NCBI RefSeq assembly: GCF_015352445.1
Contig: NZ_JADKPO010000028.1
Coordinates: 1-56,508, forward strand
Length of the DNA stretch: 56,508 nucleotides
DNA from: Nocardioides agariphilus
Lineage (GTDB): Bacteria; Actinomycetota; Actinomycetes; Propionibacteriales; Nocardioidaceae
Direction: 5' to 3'
Below are positions 1-9,033 of this stretch, piece after piece. The notes beneath the pieces were generated by a model. That model saw nothing but the letters and a program-made list of their open reading frames with translations. It searched no databases and was not told the DNA's origin. The position numbers and the translations under genes are program-made. The stretch's first letter is position 1, and each line of letters begins with the position of its first letter.

Positions 1-459
1 GATGGTGCCGATCGTGGCGAACGCGTAGCCGTAGAGGAGCAGGCCGCGCAGGGTGTTGCCCATGAACAGCGTCTGGCGGAGCCCGGCCAGCGCCTGGCCC
101 TCCTCGGATGCCTTCTGCTCGTCCGACAGCGCGATGAACTCGCCGCTGACCTCCTCGTAGGTGCGTCCATCACCGGCCGCGTTCATGTGGGCCAGGATGT
201 AGTGGTCGGCGAAGGCCTTGGCCTCCGGGCCGGTGTCGAGCTTGCTGCCGGCGTACTGCTTGAGCACGGCGGCGTCGGCCTCGGGGACGCTCTTGAGCGC
301 GTCGCCCTCGGGCATGGTGATGTCCTGCATGACCAGCTGGTCGTGAACCTGGTCAGCCACGAACGTGTTGGCCCACGTCAGCAGGCCACCTGCAGCGATA
401 AGGACCGCGATCAGAGCGATTCCGGTCCACGAGATGAGCTTGTCGAACGCCGAGCGCAT
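1..459 (-). CDS. Membrane protein of unknown function, cut by the window edge
   Basis: The reading frame begins at an ATG (complement of 457-459) and stays open for 153 codons to the window edge, so the C-terminus is missing. It starts MRSAFDKLISWTGIALIAVL: a short cytoplasmic N-terminus, then one hydrophobic helix at about residues 9-30, then a roughly 90-residue polar segment rich in Asp, Glu and Ala, and near the edge a second hydrophobic stretch (LRGLLLYGYAFATIGTI). This is the layout of small actinobacterial membrane proteins with an extracytoplasmic loop. A GAGGAG ribosome site lies about 9 bases upstream. The gene diverges from the regulator at 694. Function unknown. Confidence 0.75.
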   Translation of the reverse strand, partial: MRSAFDKLISWTGIALIAVLIAAGGLLTWANTFVADQVHDQLVMQDITMPEGDALKSVPEADAAVLKQYAGSKLDTGPEAKAFADHYILAHMNAAGDGRTYEEVSGEFIALSDEQKASEEGQALAGLRQTLFMGNTLRGLLLYGYAFATIGTI

Positions 460-693
460 GATGTCGTGTCTCCTCATACCAGGCGGCGGACCTTGTGTCG
501 CCGCTTCTGGTGAAGACGCTAAGAATCCGGGGACTTCGGGCTCAGAGGCCGAAGACCGCAGCAACATGGGCCATTGGTCCTGGGCTGTGAAGGACCATCG
601 GCGCGAGAGCGGTGGCTGACGGGTTCCAGGCAACCCTGGCCCGAAGCGGAAGGTTGCCGAGCGACCGGCCAGCTCCTGACATAGATTGCCGCC
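460..693. promoter_or_regulatory. Divergent intergenic region
   Basis: These 234 bases separate two divergent genes and must hold both promoters. I see the ribosome site for the leftward gene at about 468-476 but no convincing -10/-35 pair and no strong inverted repeat. Confidence 0.3.
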
Positions 694-3600
694 GTGCGGG
701 TGGGGGTGTTCGGTGCGGCGCGCATCGCGCGAGACGTACCCGAGGGGCAAGAGCCGACGTGGCAGGAGGTCGGCGCGCGCAAGCCGCGGTCGGTGCTGGC
801 GGCCCTGGCGATGTACGCCGGTCGGCCGGTCAGTGCGGACGTGCTCGCCGACCTCGTCTGGGCCGGTGAGCCGCCGCGCGCCGCGCATGGCGCTCTGCAT
901 GCCTACATCTCCGGTGTCCGCAAGGCGCTCGACCCCGAGCGCACGTCGCGGTCGGTCGACTCGGTGCTGGCGACGACCGACCACGGGTATGTCCTGAGGG
1001 TCGAGCCCGGCGAGGTCGACGTGCACCGGTTCGTGCGGGACGTACGCCGCATCGAACGGTTGCTGGCCCCGCTGACGACCCAGCTGACGACGGGTGACCG
1101 CGCAAGCTGGCCGGGCCGCGGCGCCGTGACGGCTGCGCTCGACGAGCTGGACGGCGCGTTGGCGGCATGGACCGGCGCGCCCTACGCCGACCTGCTCGAG
1201 CACCCCGACGTGGTGGCCGAGCGGGCTGCGCTGGAGCAGGTGCGGACGGCGGCCGAGCAAGGCCGCTCGCTCGGGTTGCTGGCGCTCGGTGAGGCGGCCA
1301 GCGTGCTCGCGACGACCGAGACGCGGGTCGCGTCCCACCAGCTGCAGGAGCGGTGGTGGGCGCTGCATGCGCTGGCGCTGACGAGGGTCGGGCGGCAGGC
1401 CGACGCGCTCGACGCGCTGCGGGAGGTACGAGAGCTGCTGTCGGACGAGCTGGGGCTCGATCCGGGGCCGGAGCTGAGGGACCTGGAGCAGGCGATCCTG
1501 CGTCAGGAGACGTGGTTGGTGGCGCCGCTGGAACCAGCCGAGGGGCCGGTCACCGGGTTTCGAGACGGTCGCAAAGCGACCTCCTCAACCAGCGAGGCGC
1601 TGGGCGTCGGGAGGGTGCCAGAACGGGCCAGGCTCAATGAGGTCCTGGACTCCCCAGCAGGATCGGCACTGCTGGTCGGGGAGCCGGGCATCGGCAAGAC
1701 CTGGCTGACGACGCAGCTCGCGGACGAGGCGGCTACGCGGGGGTTCGTGGTGGCCAAGGGGGCCTGCTCCCAAGACGACGGCGCTCCGCCGCTCTGGCCG
1801 TGGCTGGGCGTGCTGCACACGCTCCAGCCGGGCCACGACCTGGGCCGCCTGACCGAGCCGAAGACCGACGAGAGCGCCGCAAGCCAGGCGTTCCAGACCT
1901 CCGACCGCATCGCGAAGGCACTGCTCGAGGTCGCACGAGCCCAGCCAGTGTTGGTGATTCTCGATGACCTGCACTGGGCCGACGACGCGACGCTGCGAAC
2001 GCTTCGCCATGTGCTCGCCACGACGCCGGCGGACTCGCGACTGGCGATCGTGGCCACTCGGCGTACGCATCCGGAGCCGACGGGGGCCCTGGCCGAGGTC
2101 GGCGAGGCCTTCGCCAGACGGCACGCGATCCGGATCGACCTCGACGGGCTCGACGGGGAGGAGGCCCGGGCACTGGTCCGCACGGTGGCCCGAGCAGCCG
2201 TGAGCGACGAGACGGTGGACGGCTGGCACCAGCGGGCCGCCGGCAACCCGTTCTTCCTGGTCGAGCTGGCCCGGCTCGACGAGGAGGACCCCACCCAGGT
2301 GCCCGCCACGGTCCGCGACGTCGTGACCCGACGACTGGCCACCCTGGATGACCGCGCCCTCGACACCCTGCGCATGGCGGCAGTCGCCGGCCGACGTTTC
2401 CAAGCGCTCACGGTTGCCGGGGCGGCTGCGCACGAGCTCGACGACGTGCTCGACGACCTCGAGACGGCCCGGGCGGCCGGGCTGGTCAACGAGGAGGGCG
2501 ACGGCGACTACGCGTTCGCGCACGCACTCACCCGCGACTCCGTCTACCAGTCGGTGCCCTCGACGCGGCGGGCGCGGATGCACGCCCAGGTCGCGAACAC
2601 CGTCGAGAGCGACGCCGCCGTGCGCCGTCTGCTCGCCGCCGACGAGGTGACCGCCGAGCTGGCACGGCACTGGCTGGCGGCCGGTCCCAGCCACGTCGAC
2701 AGGGCCTGGCGGGCCGCGCGCGCCGCAGCCGACCAGGCCCGCAAGGTGTCGGCGTGGCAGGAAGCACTCGAGCTGCGACAAGCTGCCGTCTCGTCGTTGA
2801 GGCGCAGCGCCGACCACGAAGAGGCCGCCTTGTTCGAGCTGCTGCTGGAGGTCGCGCACGACGCGGCCTACGGAGCGCGCTGGACCGACGTCGAGTCGGC
2901 CTGCATGGAGGCCATCACCATCGGGCGGATGCTGGGCTCACCGTCCAAGGTCGCCGAGGCGGCCGCTGCCATGGCGGCGTACTGCGTCTGGCAGCCGCAC
3001 GCGCCCGAGGTGGTCTTCGAGGACGTCATCGACGATCTGCGTTGGGCCCTCGCGCACGACGACGTCGAGGACGGCGACCTCGCCACCCGCTGCCGACTGC
3101 AGCTCGCACTGGCGATCGAGCTGTACTACGTGCCCGGCACCGAGGCCGAGCGGCAGGCGCTGATGGACACCGGCATGGCCCTGGCTCATCGAGCCGGTGA
3201 CCCGAGCCTGCTGTGGTGGGCATCGCGTGCCGCCTGGATGGCCGCCTGGACGCCACAGCTGCTCGAGCAGCGCATCGCCTGGATCAACGAGGGCCTCGCG
3301 GCCGCTCGCGAGGTGGGCGACGAGGCTGCCCAGGCGGTGCTGCTCACCTCGCTGGCCGTCGACTCGCTCGAGGCAGGCCGTCGCGAGGACTGGCTCGCAG
3401 CCAGCGGAGAGGCGATGCGGCTGGCCGACAAGCACCGACTGCCCTACGTGCACCTCGGGCTGCACTGGATGCTGATGTGCCTGGCCAGCCTGAGCGGTGA
3501 CGCAGGAGCCGTCGCTCGTCACCATCGGAGCCTCTCGGAGACCGCACCCCAGGTCGCCGTACCGATGCAGCACGTGCACGCCCCGGCGGCGGCGATGTTC

Positions 3601-4074
3601 GCCTCGCTCTGGGACCCCGAGGCCCTAGCGGCGATGGCCGACGAGACGCTGTCGGCGCTGCGCGACCACTACGGCACCGCGACGACCACCCACCTGCTGC
3701 TCTCGCGTACGGGTCGTCCGGACGACGTACGCCGGCTGCTCGACCAAAGCCCGATGCCCGACGAGCCGCTGACGTACTGGTCCTCGCTCAGCGACTGGGC
3801 CGACGAGGCCGAGGCCGCAGCGGTCTCTGGCCACATCTCCCTGGCCACCCAGGCCGTCGAGGTGCTCCGGCCGTACGGCGGGCGCATCGGCGTCGCCGGC
3901 ATCAGCGCGGTCCACGGACCCCTCGACGGCTACCTCTCCCTCGCCCTCGCCGCTATCGGCCTGCCCGACGAGGCCGCCGAGCGCGCCGACGCCGCCCTCG
4001 CCCAGGCCACGGAGTGGGGCTTCACGGCGTACGTCGAGTGGTTGATGGCACAGCGCAAGCGAATGGCCTTCTAG
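694..4074 (+). CDS. BTAD-domain / AAA-type ATPase transcriptional regulator (SARP/AfsR-like)
   Basis: A 1126-residue protein starting at GTG. Residues 1-95 form an OmpR-type winged helix and about 100-265 a bacterial transcriptional activation (BTAD) domain, including the conserved LSDELGLDPGPELRDLEQAIL segment (quoted in part). After a linker comes a P-loop ATPase with Walker A GEPGIGKTWL (about 328-337) and Walker B VLVILDDLHWADD (about 420). The last 500 residues are an Ala-rich helical array that looks TPR-like. This is the plan of large SARP/LAL-type regulators that use ATP-dependent assembly to activate nearby or pathway genes; the target cannot be told from sequence. Residues about 288-302 (GFRDGRKATSSTSE) are encoded by a copy of the palindromic repeat of this window, placed exactly between BTAD and ATPase domains. 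Confidence 0.9.
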   Translation: MRVGVFGAARIARDVPEGQEPTWQEVGARKPRSVLAALAMYAGRPVSADVLADLVWAGEPPRAAHGALHAYISGVRKALDPERTSRSVDSVLATTDHGYVLRVEPGEVDVHRFVRDVRRIERLLAPLTTQLTTGDRASWPGRGAVTAALDELDGALAAWTGAPYADLLEHPDVVAERAALEQVRTAAEQGRSLGLLALGEAASVLATTETRVASHQLQERWWALHALALTRVGRQADALDALREVRELLSDELGLDPGPELRDLEQAILRQETWLVAPLEPAEGPVTGFRDGRKATSSTSEALGVGRVPERARLNEVLDSPAGSALLVGEPGIGKTWLTTQLADEAATRGFVVAKGACSQDDGAPPLWPWLGVLHTLQPGHDLGRLTEPKTDESAASQAFQTSDRIAKALLEVARAQPVLVILDDLHWADDATLRTLRHVLATTPADSRLAIVATRRTHPEPTGALAEVGEAFARRHAIRIDLDGLDGEEARALVRTVARAAVSDETVDGWHQRAAGNPFFLVELARLDEEDPTQVPATVRDVVTRRLATLDDRALDTLRMAAVAGRRFQALTVAGAAAHELDDVLDDLETARAAGLVNEEGDGDYAFAHALTRDSVYQSVPSTRRARMHAQVANTVESDAAVRRLLAADEVTAELARHWLAAGPSHVDRAWRAARAAADQARKVSAWQEALELRQAAVSSLRRSADHEEAALFELLLEVAHDAAYGARWTDVESACMEAITIGRMLGSPSKVAEAAAAMAAYCVWQPHAPEVVFEDVIDDLRWALAHDDVEDGDLATRCRLQLALAIELYYVPGTEAERQALMDTGMALAHRAGDPSLLWWASRAAWMAAWTPQLLEQRIAWINEGLAAAREVGDEAAQAVLLTSLAVDSLEAGRREDWLAASGEAMRLADKHRLPYVHLGLHWMLMCLASLSGDAGAVARHHRSLSETAPQVAVPMQHVHAPAAAMFASLWDPEALAAMADETLSALRDHYGTATTTHLLLSRTGRPDDVRRLLDQSPMPDEPLTYWSSLSDWADEAEAAAVSGHISLATQAVEVLRPYGGRIGVAGISAVHGPLDGYLSLALAAIGLPDEAAERADAALAQATEWGFTAYVEWLMAQRKRMAF
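1556..1594. repeat. Palindromic element inside the BTAD/ATPase regulator gene
   Basis: The bases begin GGTTTCGAGACGGTCGC and end GCGACCTCCTCAACCAGC, matching the outer arms of the intergenic elements at 4.1-4.4 kb with the core shortened to GGTCGCAAAGCGACC. It is read without stop or frame change as GFRDGRKATSSTSE in the linker between the activation and ATPase domains. Confidence 0.85.
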
Positions 4075-4081
4075 TCCTTGC

Positions 4082-4185
4082 CTTGGTTGAGGAGGGCGCG
4101 CACGCCAGTTCGCTGGTTGAGGAGGGCGCGCACGCCAGTTCGCTGGTTGAGGAGGGCGCGCTAGCGCCCGTCTCGAAACCACGCA
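4082..4185. repeat. Type A palindromic elements, two truncated and one complete
   Basis: Directly after the regulator stop come two 30-base half copies (GGTTGAGGAGGGCGCGCACG..., starting near 4085 and 4115) and then a complete element at 4144-4180: arm GGTTGAGGAGGGCGCG, core CTAGCG, arm CCCGTCTCGAAACC. The strand could fold after transcription, so the block may also terminate the regulator mRNA. Confidence 0.85.
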
Positions 4186-4453
4186 GTTGAGGAGGGCCTG
4201 GTTTCGAGACGGTTGCTGCGCAACCTCCTCAACCAACAACGACCCCCCGCTGGTTGAGGAGGGCCTGGTTTCGAGACGGTTGCTGCGCAACCTCCTCAAC
4301 CAACAACAACCCCCCGCCGGTTGAGGAGGGCCTGGTTTCGAGACGGTTGCTGCGCAACCTCCTCAACCAACAACGACCCCCCGCTGGTTGAGCAGGGCCT
4401 GGTTTCGAGACGGTTGCTGCGCAACCTCTTCAACCAGCGAAGCACAAGTCACA
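4186..4453. repeat. Four tandem 67-bp units containing type B palindromes
   Basis: Units begin with GTTGAGGAGGGCCTGG at 4186, 4253, 4320 and 4387, a period of 67 bases. Each holds GGTTTCGAGACGGTTGCTG followed by CGCAACCTCCTCAACCA, whose core TTGCTGCGCAA is palindromic, plus a spacer such as CAACGACCCCCCGCT. The copies differ at a few positions (CGACC or CAACC spacers; GAGCAGG and CTCTTCAACC in the last). The array runs to within about 60 bases of the transporter start, so it lies in that gene's promoter or leader region. Confidence 0.9.
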
Positions 4454-4516
4454 CACAAGTGCGGCTCAAGCCGAGCGCGCGACGGTCTCCTCACCAAACT
4501 TCGAAGGAGACCCGAG

Positions 4517-6697
4517 ATGAACCGCACCTTGGACCGGCTCGGCCGGTTCGCCGCTACGCACCCGTGGCGCGCCTTTGCCGTCTGGATCGTGATCGCCGTC
4601 GCCGTCTTCGGCGTCGCGGGCGCGGTCGGTGGCCAGACCCAGGAGGACTGGGACGTTCCCGCTGCCCCCGCGCAGCACGGCATCGACCTCCTCCGCGAAC
4701 ACCTCCCCCAGTCGGGCAACACCTCGGCGCAGGTCGTCGTCCACGATGACGGACCGCTCGCCGCATCCGAGCTGACCGCACTGACCGACCGCCTCTCGGC
4801 ACTCGACCACGTCATCGCCGTCAGCCAGCCGCGGATGTCGGCGGACGGCGACACCGCACTGCTGACCGTGCAGTACGACGTACCGGTCACCCACCGCGAC
4901 GTCTACGGGCACGCGGAGCCGCTCGAGCAGGCCATCGAGCCGACTCGAGACGCCGGCGTGCAGGTGGTCCTCGGCGGCGAGTTGCCAAGCACCGCCGGCA
5001 GCGCGATGAAGGGCACCGGCGAGATCATCGGCATCGTCGTCGCGCTGCTCATCCTGCTGCTGATGTTCCGCTCGGTCGTGGCCGCCGGTCTGCCCATCGT
5101 CGTGGCCGTCTCCGGTCTGGCCATCGGCACTGCCGGGATCACGATCCTGTGCGGAGTGATGTCGGTGAGCCCCTTCGCCCCGACGGTCGCCACGATGGTC
5201 GGGCTGGGTGTCGGCATCGACTACGCCCTGCTGATGCTGGCCCGCGCGCTGGAGTACCGACGGGCCGGCTACTCCGTCGTCGACGCTGCGGCCGCCGCCA
5301 ACGTGACCGCCGGACGCTCCGTCGTACTCGCCGGCACCACCGTGCTGGTCTCGTTGCTGGGCCTGCGACTGTCGGGGCTGGCGACCTTCGGCGCGTTCGG
5401 GTTCGCCACGGCGATCACCGTCGTCGCCGTGATGGTGACGGCGCTGCTGCTGGTGCCGGCCATCTTCCGGCTGACGGCTCGCTGGATCGAGCCGCGGGCC
5501 GTACGTCGGGCACGCCGATCGTCGGTCGAGCCGGGCGAATCCCTGGGCGAGCCCGGGTCGAGACGCGACGAGCGACAGGGCAGCCGTTGGGCCGAGCGTG
5601 TTGCGCGCAAGCCCTTGCCCTGGCTGATCGGGGCCGCAACGGTGATGGTGCTGCTGGCAGCGCCGGTGCTGGACATGCGTACTTGGCCGGGCAGCGGTGG
5701 TGACGAGGTCCCGGGCTCGGCGCTTCGGCAGTCCTACGACCTGATCGCCGACGAGTACGGGCCGGGCGCCAACACGCCGTACCTGTTCGTCGCCGAGCGT
5801 GACGTCGTCAGCGGCCGCCAGGTCGACCAGCTGATCGCGAAGCTCGCGGCCCGTGACGACCTGGTCAACGTGAGCCCGGCGGTGGTCTCCCCTGACGGCG
5901 AGATCGCCCTGGTGACCGCCGAGTCGGTGCTGCGCGACAACGACGAGCGGGTGGCCGCCCAGATCGCCGACCTGCGGGCCGAGCTTCCGGACGGCGTGGA
6001 CCTCGCGGGCTCCTCGGTGATGTTCAGCGACATCGTCGACATCCTGGCCGAGCGCATCTGGCTGGTGATCGGCTTCGTGGTGGGCATCTCGGTGCTGCTG
6101 CTGATGGTGATGTTCCGCTCGGTGGTCATCCCGCTCAAGGCGGCCGCGATGAACCTGCTGTCGGTGCTGGCGGCCTACGGCGTGCTCACCGCGGTGTTCC
6201 AGTGGGGCTGGGGCCTTCAGCTCCTCGGCCTCGACCACGCGCTGCCTGTGTCGAGCTGGCTGCCGATCTTGATGTTCGCGATCCTGTTCGGGCTCTCGAT
6301 GGACTACGAGGTGTTCCTGCTCTCGCGGATCCGCGAGGACTACGTGCGCACCGGCGACGCCCGTGGCAGCGTGGCCCGCGGTCTGTCCTCGACCAGCCGG
6401 GTGATCACCTCGGCGGCACTCATCATGGTCGCGGTCTTCCTCGGTTTCGTCACCGAGGAGGGGGTGGTGATCAAGATGATCGGGTTCGGGATGGCCGTCG
6501 CCATCTTCCTCGACGCCACGCTGGTCCGGATGGTCCTGGTGCCGGCCACCATGAGCCTGCTGGGCGAGCGCAACTGGTGGCTGCCTGCGTGGCTCGACCG
6601 GGTCCTGCCGAAGCTCCAGGTGGAGGCTCCCGAGCCTGCTCCGGTCGTCGCGCCGGCCGGGGTCGTCGGCGGTCGGGAGCTCGAGCCGGTCGGCTGA
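4517..6697 (+). CDS. MMPL/RND-family membrane transporter
   Basis: A 726-residue polytopic protein with two repeats of the MMPL plan: one helix at about 19-40, an extracytoplasmic loop, then a bundle of five helices; the pattern repeats after residue 400. The signature GVGIDYALLMLARALEYR lies at about 230 and its counterpart GLSMDYEVFLLSRIREDYV at about 590; the Asp-Tyr pairs are the proton-relay residues of the family. Members export lipids or hydrophobic compounds, or drugs, using the proton gradient; no substrate can be assigned. The open frame extends upstream through the repeat array, but the ATG at 4517 has a good GAAGGAGA ribosome site 6 bases ahead. No adaptor gene is adjacent. Confidence 0.9.
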   Translation: MNRTLDRLGRFAATHPWRAFAVWIVIAVAVFGVAGAVGGQTQEDWDVPAAPAQHGIDLLREHLPQSGNTSAQVVVHDDGPLAASELTALTDRLSALDHVIAVSQPRMSADGDTALLTVQYDVPVTHRDVYGHAEPLEQAIEPTRDAGVQVVLGGELPSTAGSAMKGTGEIIGIVVALLILLLMFRSVVAAGLPIVVAVSGLAIGTAGITILCGVMSVSPFAPTVATMVGLGVGIDYALLMLARALEYRRAGYSVVDAAAAANVTAGRSVVLAGTTVLVSLLGLRLSGLATFGAFGFATAITVVAVMVTALLLVPAIFRLTARWIEPRAVRRARRSSVEPGESLGEPGSRRDERQGSRWAERVARKPLPWLIGAATVMVLLAAPVLDMRTWPGSGGDEVPGSALRQSYDLIADEYGPGANTPYLFVAERDVVSGRQVDQLIAKLAARDDLVNVSPAVVSPDGEIALVTAESVLRDNDERVAAQIADLRAELPDGVDLAGSSVMFSDIVDILAERIWLVIGFVVGISVLLLMVMFRSVVIPLKAAAMNLLSVLAAYGVLTAVFQWGWGLQLLGLDHALPVSSWLPILMFAILFGLSMDYEVFLLSRIREDYVRTGDARGSVARGLSSTSRVITSAALIMVAVFLGFVTEEGVVIKMIGFGMAVAIFLDATLVRMVLVPATMSLLGERNWWLPAWLDRVLPKLQVEAPEPAPVVAPAGVVGGRELEPVG

Positions 6698-6838
6698 GGC
6701 TTGCGATTCCGTGGCGGCGGTCGCGATCTGCGCCCGCCGCCACCGCACTGGTCCAGCGTGAATCGGGTCTTCGGGCCCTACCTGAGCTCGACCGTCCGCG
6801 GCAGTGTGGAAGGTGGGAGAACTGTTGAGGAGTCCGAC

Positions 6839-7966
6839 ATGACCACCTTCTTGGACCACGCGAAACGTAGTGCACCCCGGCCCGTGCCGCTGGCGACACT
6901 GGTCGAGGGCTGGCTGGCAGACGGCGTCATCTCCCCGGAGCAGGCCCGGCAGATGACGGCGCAGGGCCCACCGCTTGTGGAGCCACCTGTCGCAGCCCAT
7001 CGTGTCGCCACGAGGCCGCCTGTCGAACCCCCGGAGCGCCACCCCGCGTCCACCTTGGCCGTGGAGGCGCTCGGCTACCTCGGTGGCGTAGTGGTCCTGG
7101 TGAGCTCGATCCTGATCATGAACCTCTACTGGCAAGACCTCTCCGACCTCACCCGCGCCCTGGTGCTGGGTGGCGCGAGCCTCGCGCTGCTCGCGGCCGG
7201 GCTCGCGACTCCGGCCCGCCTGGGTGATGTGGGCATCCGGCTGCGCTCGGTGCTGTGGGTGAGCGCGACGGCTGCGTTCGGGGTCTTCGCGATCCTGCTG
7301 ACCCAGAACGTGCTCGACATCGAGGAGGAGCACAGCGCGGTGCTCACCACCGCTGCCACGGCGGCCGTCGCCGCTGGCCTGTGGTTCCTGCATCGGCACC
7401 TGCTCCAGCAGATGGTGACGGTGCTGGCGCTGATGCTGACGGCCGGTGCCTCGATCCACGACATGTTCCCCGCACACGACTCCCTACCAGGTGTCGGCGT
7501 CTGGGCCGTGGCGACCGTGTGGCTGCTGCTCGGGTGGGCGGCCGTGGTGCAACCCCGGTGGGCGGTAGTCCCGATCGCCGCCTTCGGGGTGGTCATCGGA
7601 TCGCTGATGACGCTTCCGGCCGATGCCGGCTTCGTCCTCGCCATCGGCAGCGTGAGCCTCGTGGTCACCCTCGCGGTGCTGACCGCCGACCTACCGCTCC
7701 TGGCGGTCGGTGCCTTCGGCACCCTCAACGTGCTGCCTGCTGCGGTGAACGAGTGGTTCCCCGACAGCGACGCGGTGCCCTTCGCGCTGCTGGGCGTCGG
7801 CCTGCTCCTCGTCCTGCTGGCGGTGTGGACCGCGCGGCGGCGCAGCGTGCAGCCGCACGAGCCGCGCCGCGACTGGGGTCACCTGCCGGTGGACGTGGCA
7901 CTGGTGTGCACGGGCGCGGTGCTCCTGGCCGCCACTGCGATGGTCCTCGTCGTGGGCCTGGGCTGA
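6839..7966 (+). CDS. DUF2157-like multi-helix membrane protein
   Basis: A 375-residue protein. A soluble N-terminal segment contains LVEGWLADGVISPEQARQM, resembling the 'lie-eGllspeqA' motif of DUF2157 proteins, followed by a Pro-rich stretch and, from about residue 75, about ten hydrophobic helices that continue to the C-terminus. The start ATG follows GTTGAGGAG at about 6824-6832; the longer frame upstream has no ribosome site. Function in this family is unknown. The gene is 141 bases after the transporter. Confidence 0.7.
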   Translation: MTTFLDHAKRSAPRPVPLATLVEGWLADGVISPEQARQMTAQGPPLVEPPVAAHRVATRPPVEPPERHPASTLAVEALGYLGGVVVLVSSILIMNLYWQDLSDLTRALVLGGASLALLAAGLATPARLGDVGIRLRSVLWVSATAAFGVFAILLTQNVLDIEEEHSAVLTTAATAAVAAGLWFLHRHLLQQMVTVLALMLTAGASIHDMFPAHDSLPGVGVWAVATVWLLLGWAAVVQPRWAVVPIAAFGVVIGSLMTLPADAGFVLAIGSVSLVVTLAVLTADLPLLAVGAFGTLNVLPAAVNEWFPDSDAVPFALLGVGLLLVLLAVWTARRRSVQPHEPRRDWGHLPVDVALVCTGAVLLAATAMVLVVGLG

Positions 7967-8040
7967 GTCGCCTCGAAGGACCCTGGTGGTCGGGACCATC
8001 GACCCTGTCGGCGACCAGCGTCTGGACGGACCCTCGAGTC

Positions 8041-8211
8041 ATGGCCCACAGCCACTCCCCTCACCTCCACCAGCCGCCGCCGTTCGCGGAGCACGCACAC
8101 CTCGCCGCTCGGATCCTGGCGACCCTGCTGGTGCTGGTCGCGGCCGGCGTGGCACTCGGTGGCGCTACGGGCTGGCTGCTGAGCCAGGTGGCGCTCTGGC
8201 TGCTCGGTTGA
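8041..8211 (+). CDS. 56-residue His-rich membrane miniprotein
   Basis: Starts MAHSHSPHLHQPPPFAEHAH: six His in the first 20 residues, then one or two short hydrophobic helices (LAARILATLLVLVAAGVALGG and WLLSQVALWLLG). The ATG is the first in frame after the upstream stop; no strong ribosome site is visible. It lies 74 bases after the DUF2157-like gene and converges with the lipoprotein gene at 8225. The His cluster could bind a metal, but this is only inference. Confidence 0.55.
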   Translation: MAHSHSPHLHQPPPFAEHAHLAARILATLLVLVAAGVALGGATGWLLSQVALWLLG

Positions 8212-8224
8212 GGCTCTCGGACCG

Positions 8225-8836
8225 CTACTGCTGCACCGTCGCGTCGTAGACCCGGTCGCAGAACCTCAGCAGCGGCACGGGGTCGACGTCGGGCGGCGTG
8301 CCGGTCTCGCCGCCGCCGGGCTGGGTCGAGGCGTCACAGTGCAGGGAGGTGCCGTCAGCAGCAGTCACGACGTAGTGCTGCTCGCCCGGCTTCGAGGCGG
8401 CGTAGGTCCATCCCGAGGGCGCCTGCTCACTGGTCAGGCCGCCGCCCAGCAGGCCGGTGATCGCTGACGCGCTGCGCTCGTCCTCGGCCAGCGTGAAGGT
8501 CTCGAAGTGGACGTCCATCCAGCAGTAGCTCCCGTGCAGCTCCACCTGCGCGGGGACGTAGAACTTGCATGGGTCGCCGGTGCCCATCACGTCGACCGGA
8601 TGACCGAGATAGGACTCGGCGTCCCCGACGTACGGATCGCACGAGCCGGGCTCGACGACCGTCGTCGGGCCGTCACCGCCGTCCGCTGCGCTGGTCGAGG
8701 CGCTGGTCGAGGCGCTGGTCGTGGTGCTGGTCGTTGCGTTCGGGCCACCACCGCAGCCGGAGAGGAGCAGCAGGGATACAGGGATCGCTACCGCCACCAG
8801 CTGCGGCAGCGCTCTTGGCGCCGCCGTGGGCGGCAC
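8225..8836 (-). CDS. Putative secreted lipoprotein
   Basis: From a GTG at 8836 the protein has 203 residues: MPPTAAPRALPQLVAVAIPV, hydrophobic core, then the lipobox LLLSGC and a Thr/Ser/Ala-rich tether. The mature part contains Cys in pairs (SCDPYVGD, DPCKFYV, SYCWMDV, LHCDAS, RFCDRVYD), suggesting disulphides in an exported domain. The family was not recognised. The start is uncertain: an in-frame GTG at 8896 gives 20 more residues, but 8836 has GGAG 10 bases ahead and a better signal peptide. The coding 5' end overlaps an antisense permease remnant. Confidence 0.65.
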   Translation of the reverse strand: MPPTAAPRALPQLVAVAIPVSLLLLSGCGGGPNATTSTTTSASTSASTSAADGGDGPTTVVEPGSCDPYVGDAESYLGHPVDVMGTGDPCKFYVPAQVELHGSYCWMDVHFETFTLAEDERSASAITGLLGGGLTSEQAPSGWTYAASKPGEQHYVVTAADGTSLHCDASTQPGGGETGTPPDVDPVPLLRFCDRVYDATVQQ

Positions 8837-8990
8837 GCTCGTCGAGCTCCACGCAGCGGCCGCCCTGGGGCTGGCCGGCGCAGCGGGTCTTGCCACCGTG
8901 GCGGCGGCGAGCTACGAGACGCGGCGCGTGACCGGGCGCGCTCCCTCGACCTCCGCGCCTCGGGTCGAGGGTCTGGAGCTGGTGGCCTAG
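8796..8990 (+). pseudogene. Possible 3' remnant of an MFS permease gene
   Basis: In the frame ending at the TAG at 8990 the translation from about 8805 reads GSALGAAVGGTLVELHAAAA, then LGLAGAAGLATVAAASYETR. This is like the last two helices of a major-facilitator permease (the 'GaalGg-l' motif, then a short helix and a charged tail). Upstream the same frame turns into low-complexity sequence antisense to the lipoprotein gene, so the 5' part of the permease is gone. Evidence is pattern only. Confidence 0.35.
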
Positions 8991-9033
8991 TTCCGCCAGC
9001 TCGTCCTGGTCCGGGGCTCGCTAGGGTCGACCC

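Noticed and set aside
4186-4453. CRISPR array
   Set aside because: Units are contiguous 67-bp tandem repeats with repeated, not unique, spacers, and no cas gene is present.
4466-7477. A 1003-codon open frame on the minus strand over the transporter and DUF2157-like genes
   Set aside because: It is antisense to two well-supported genes, rich in His, Arg and Gln as expected of a shadow frame in high-GC DNA, and shows no domain motif.
8670-8745. CTGGTCGAGGCG repeats as another palindromic element
   Set aside because: They are short direct repeats coding for the Ser/Thr/Ala tether of the lipoprotein, without the arms of the palindromic family.
8836-8896. The longer lipoprotein start at 8896
   Set aside because: It gives a 45-residue pre-lipobox region without the shape of a signal peptide and overlaps the permease remnant more; 8836 has a ribosome site.
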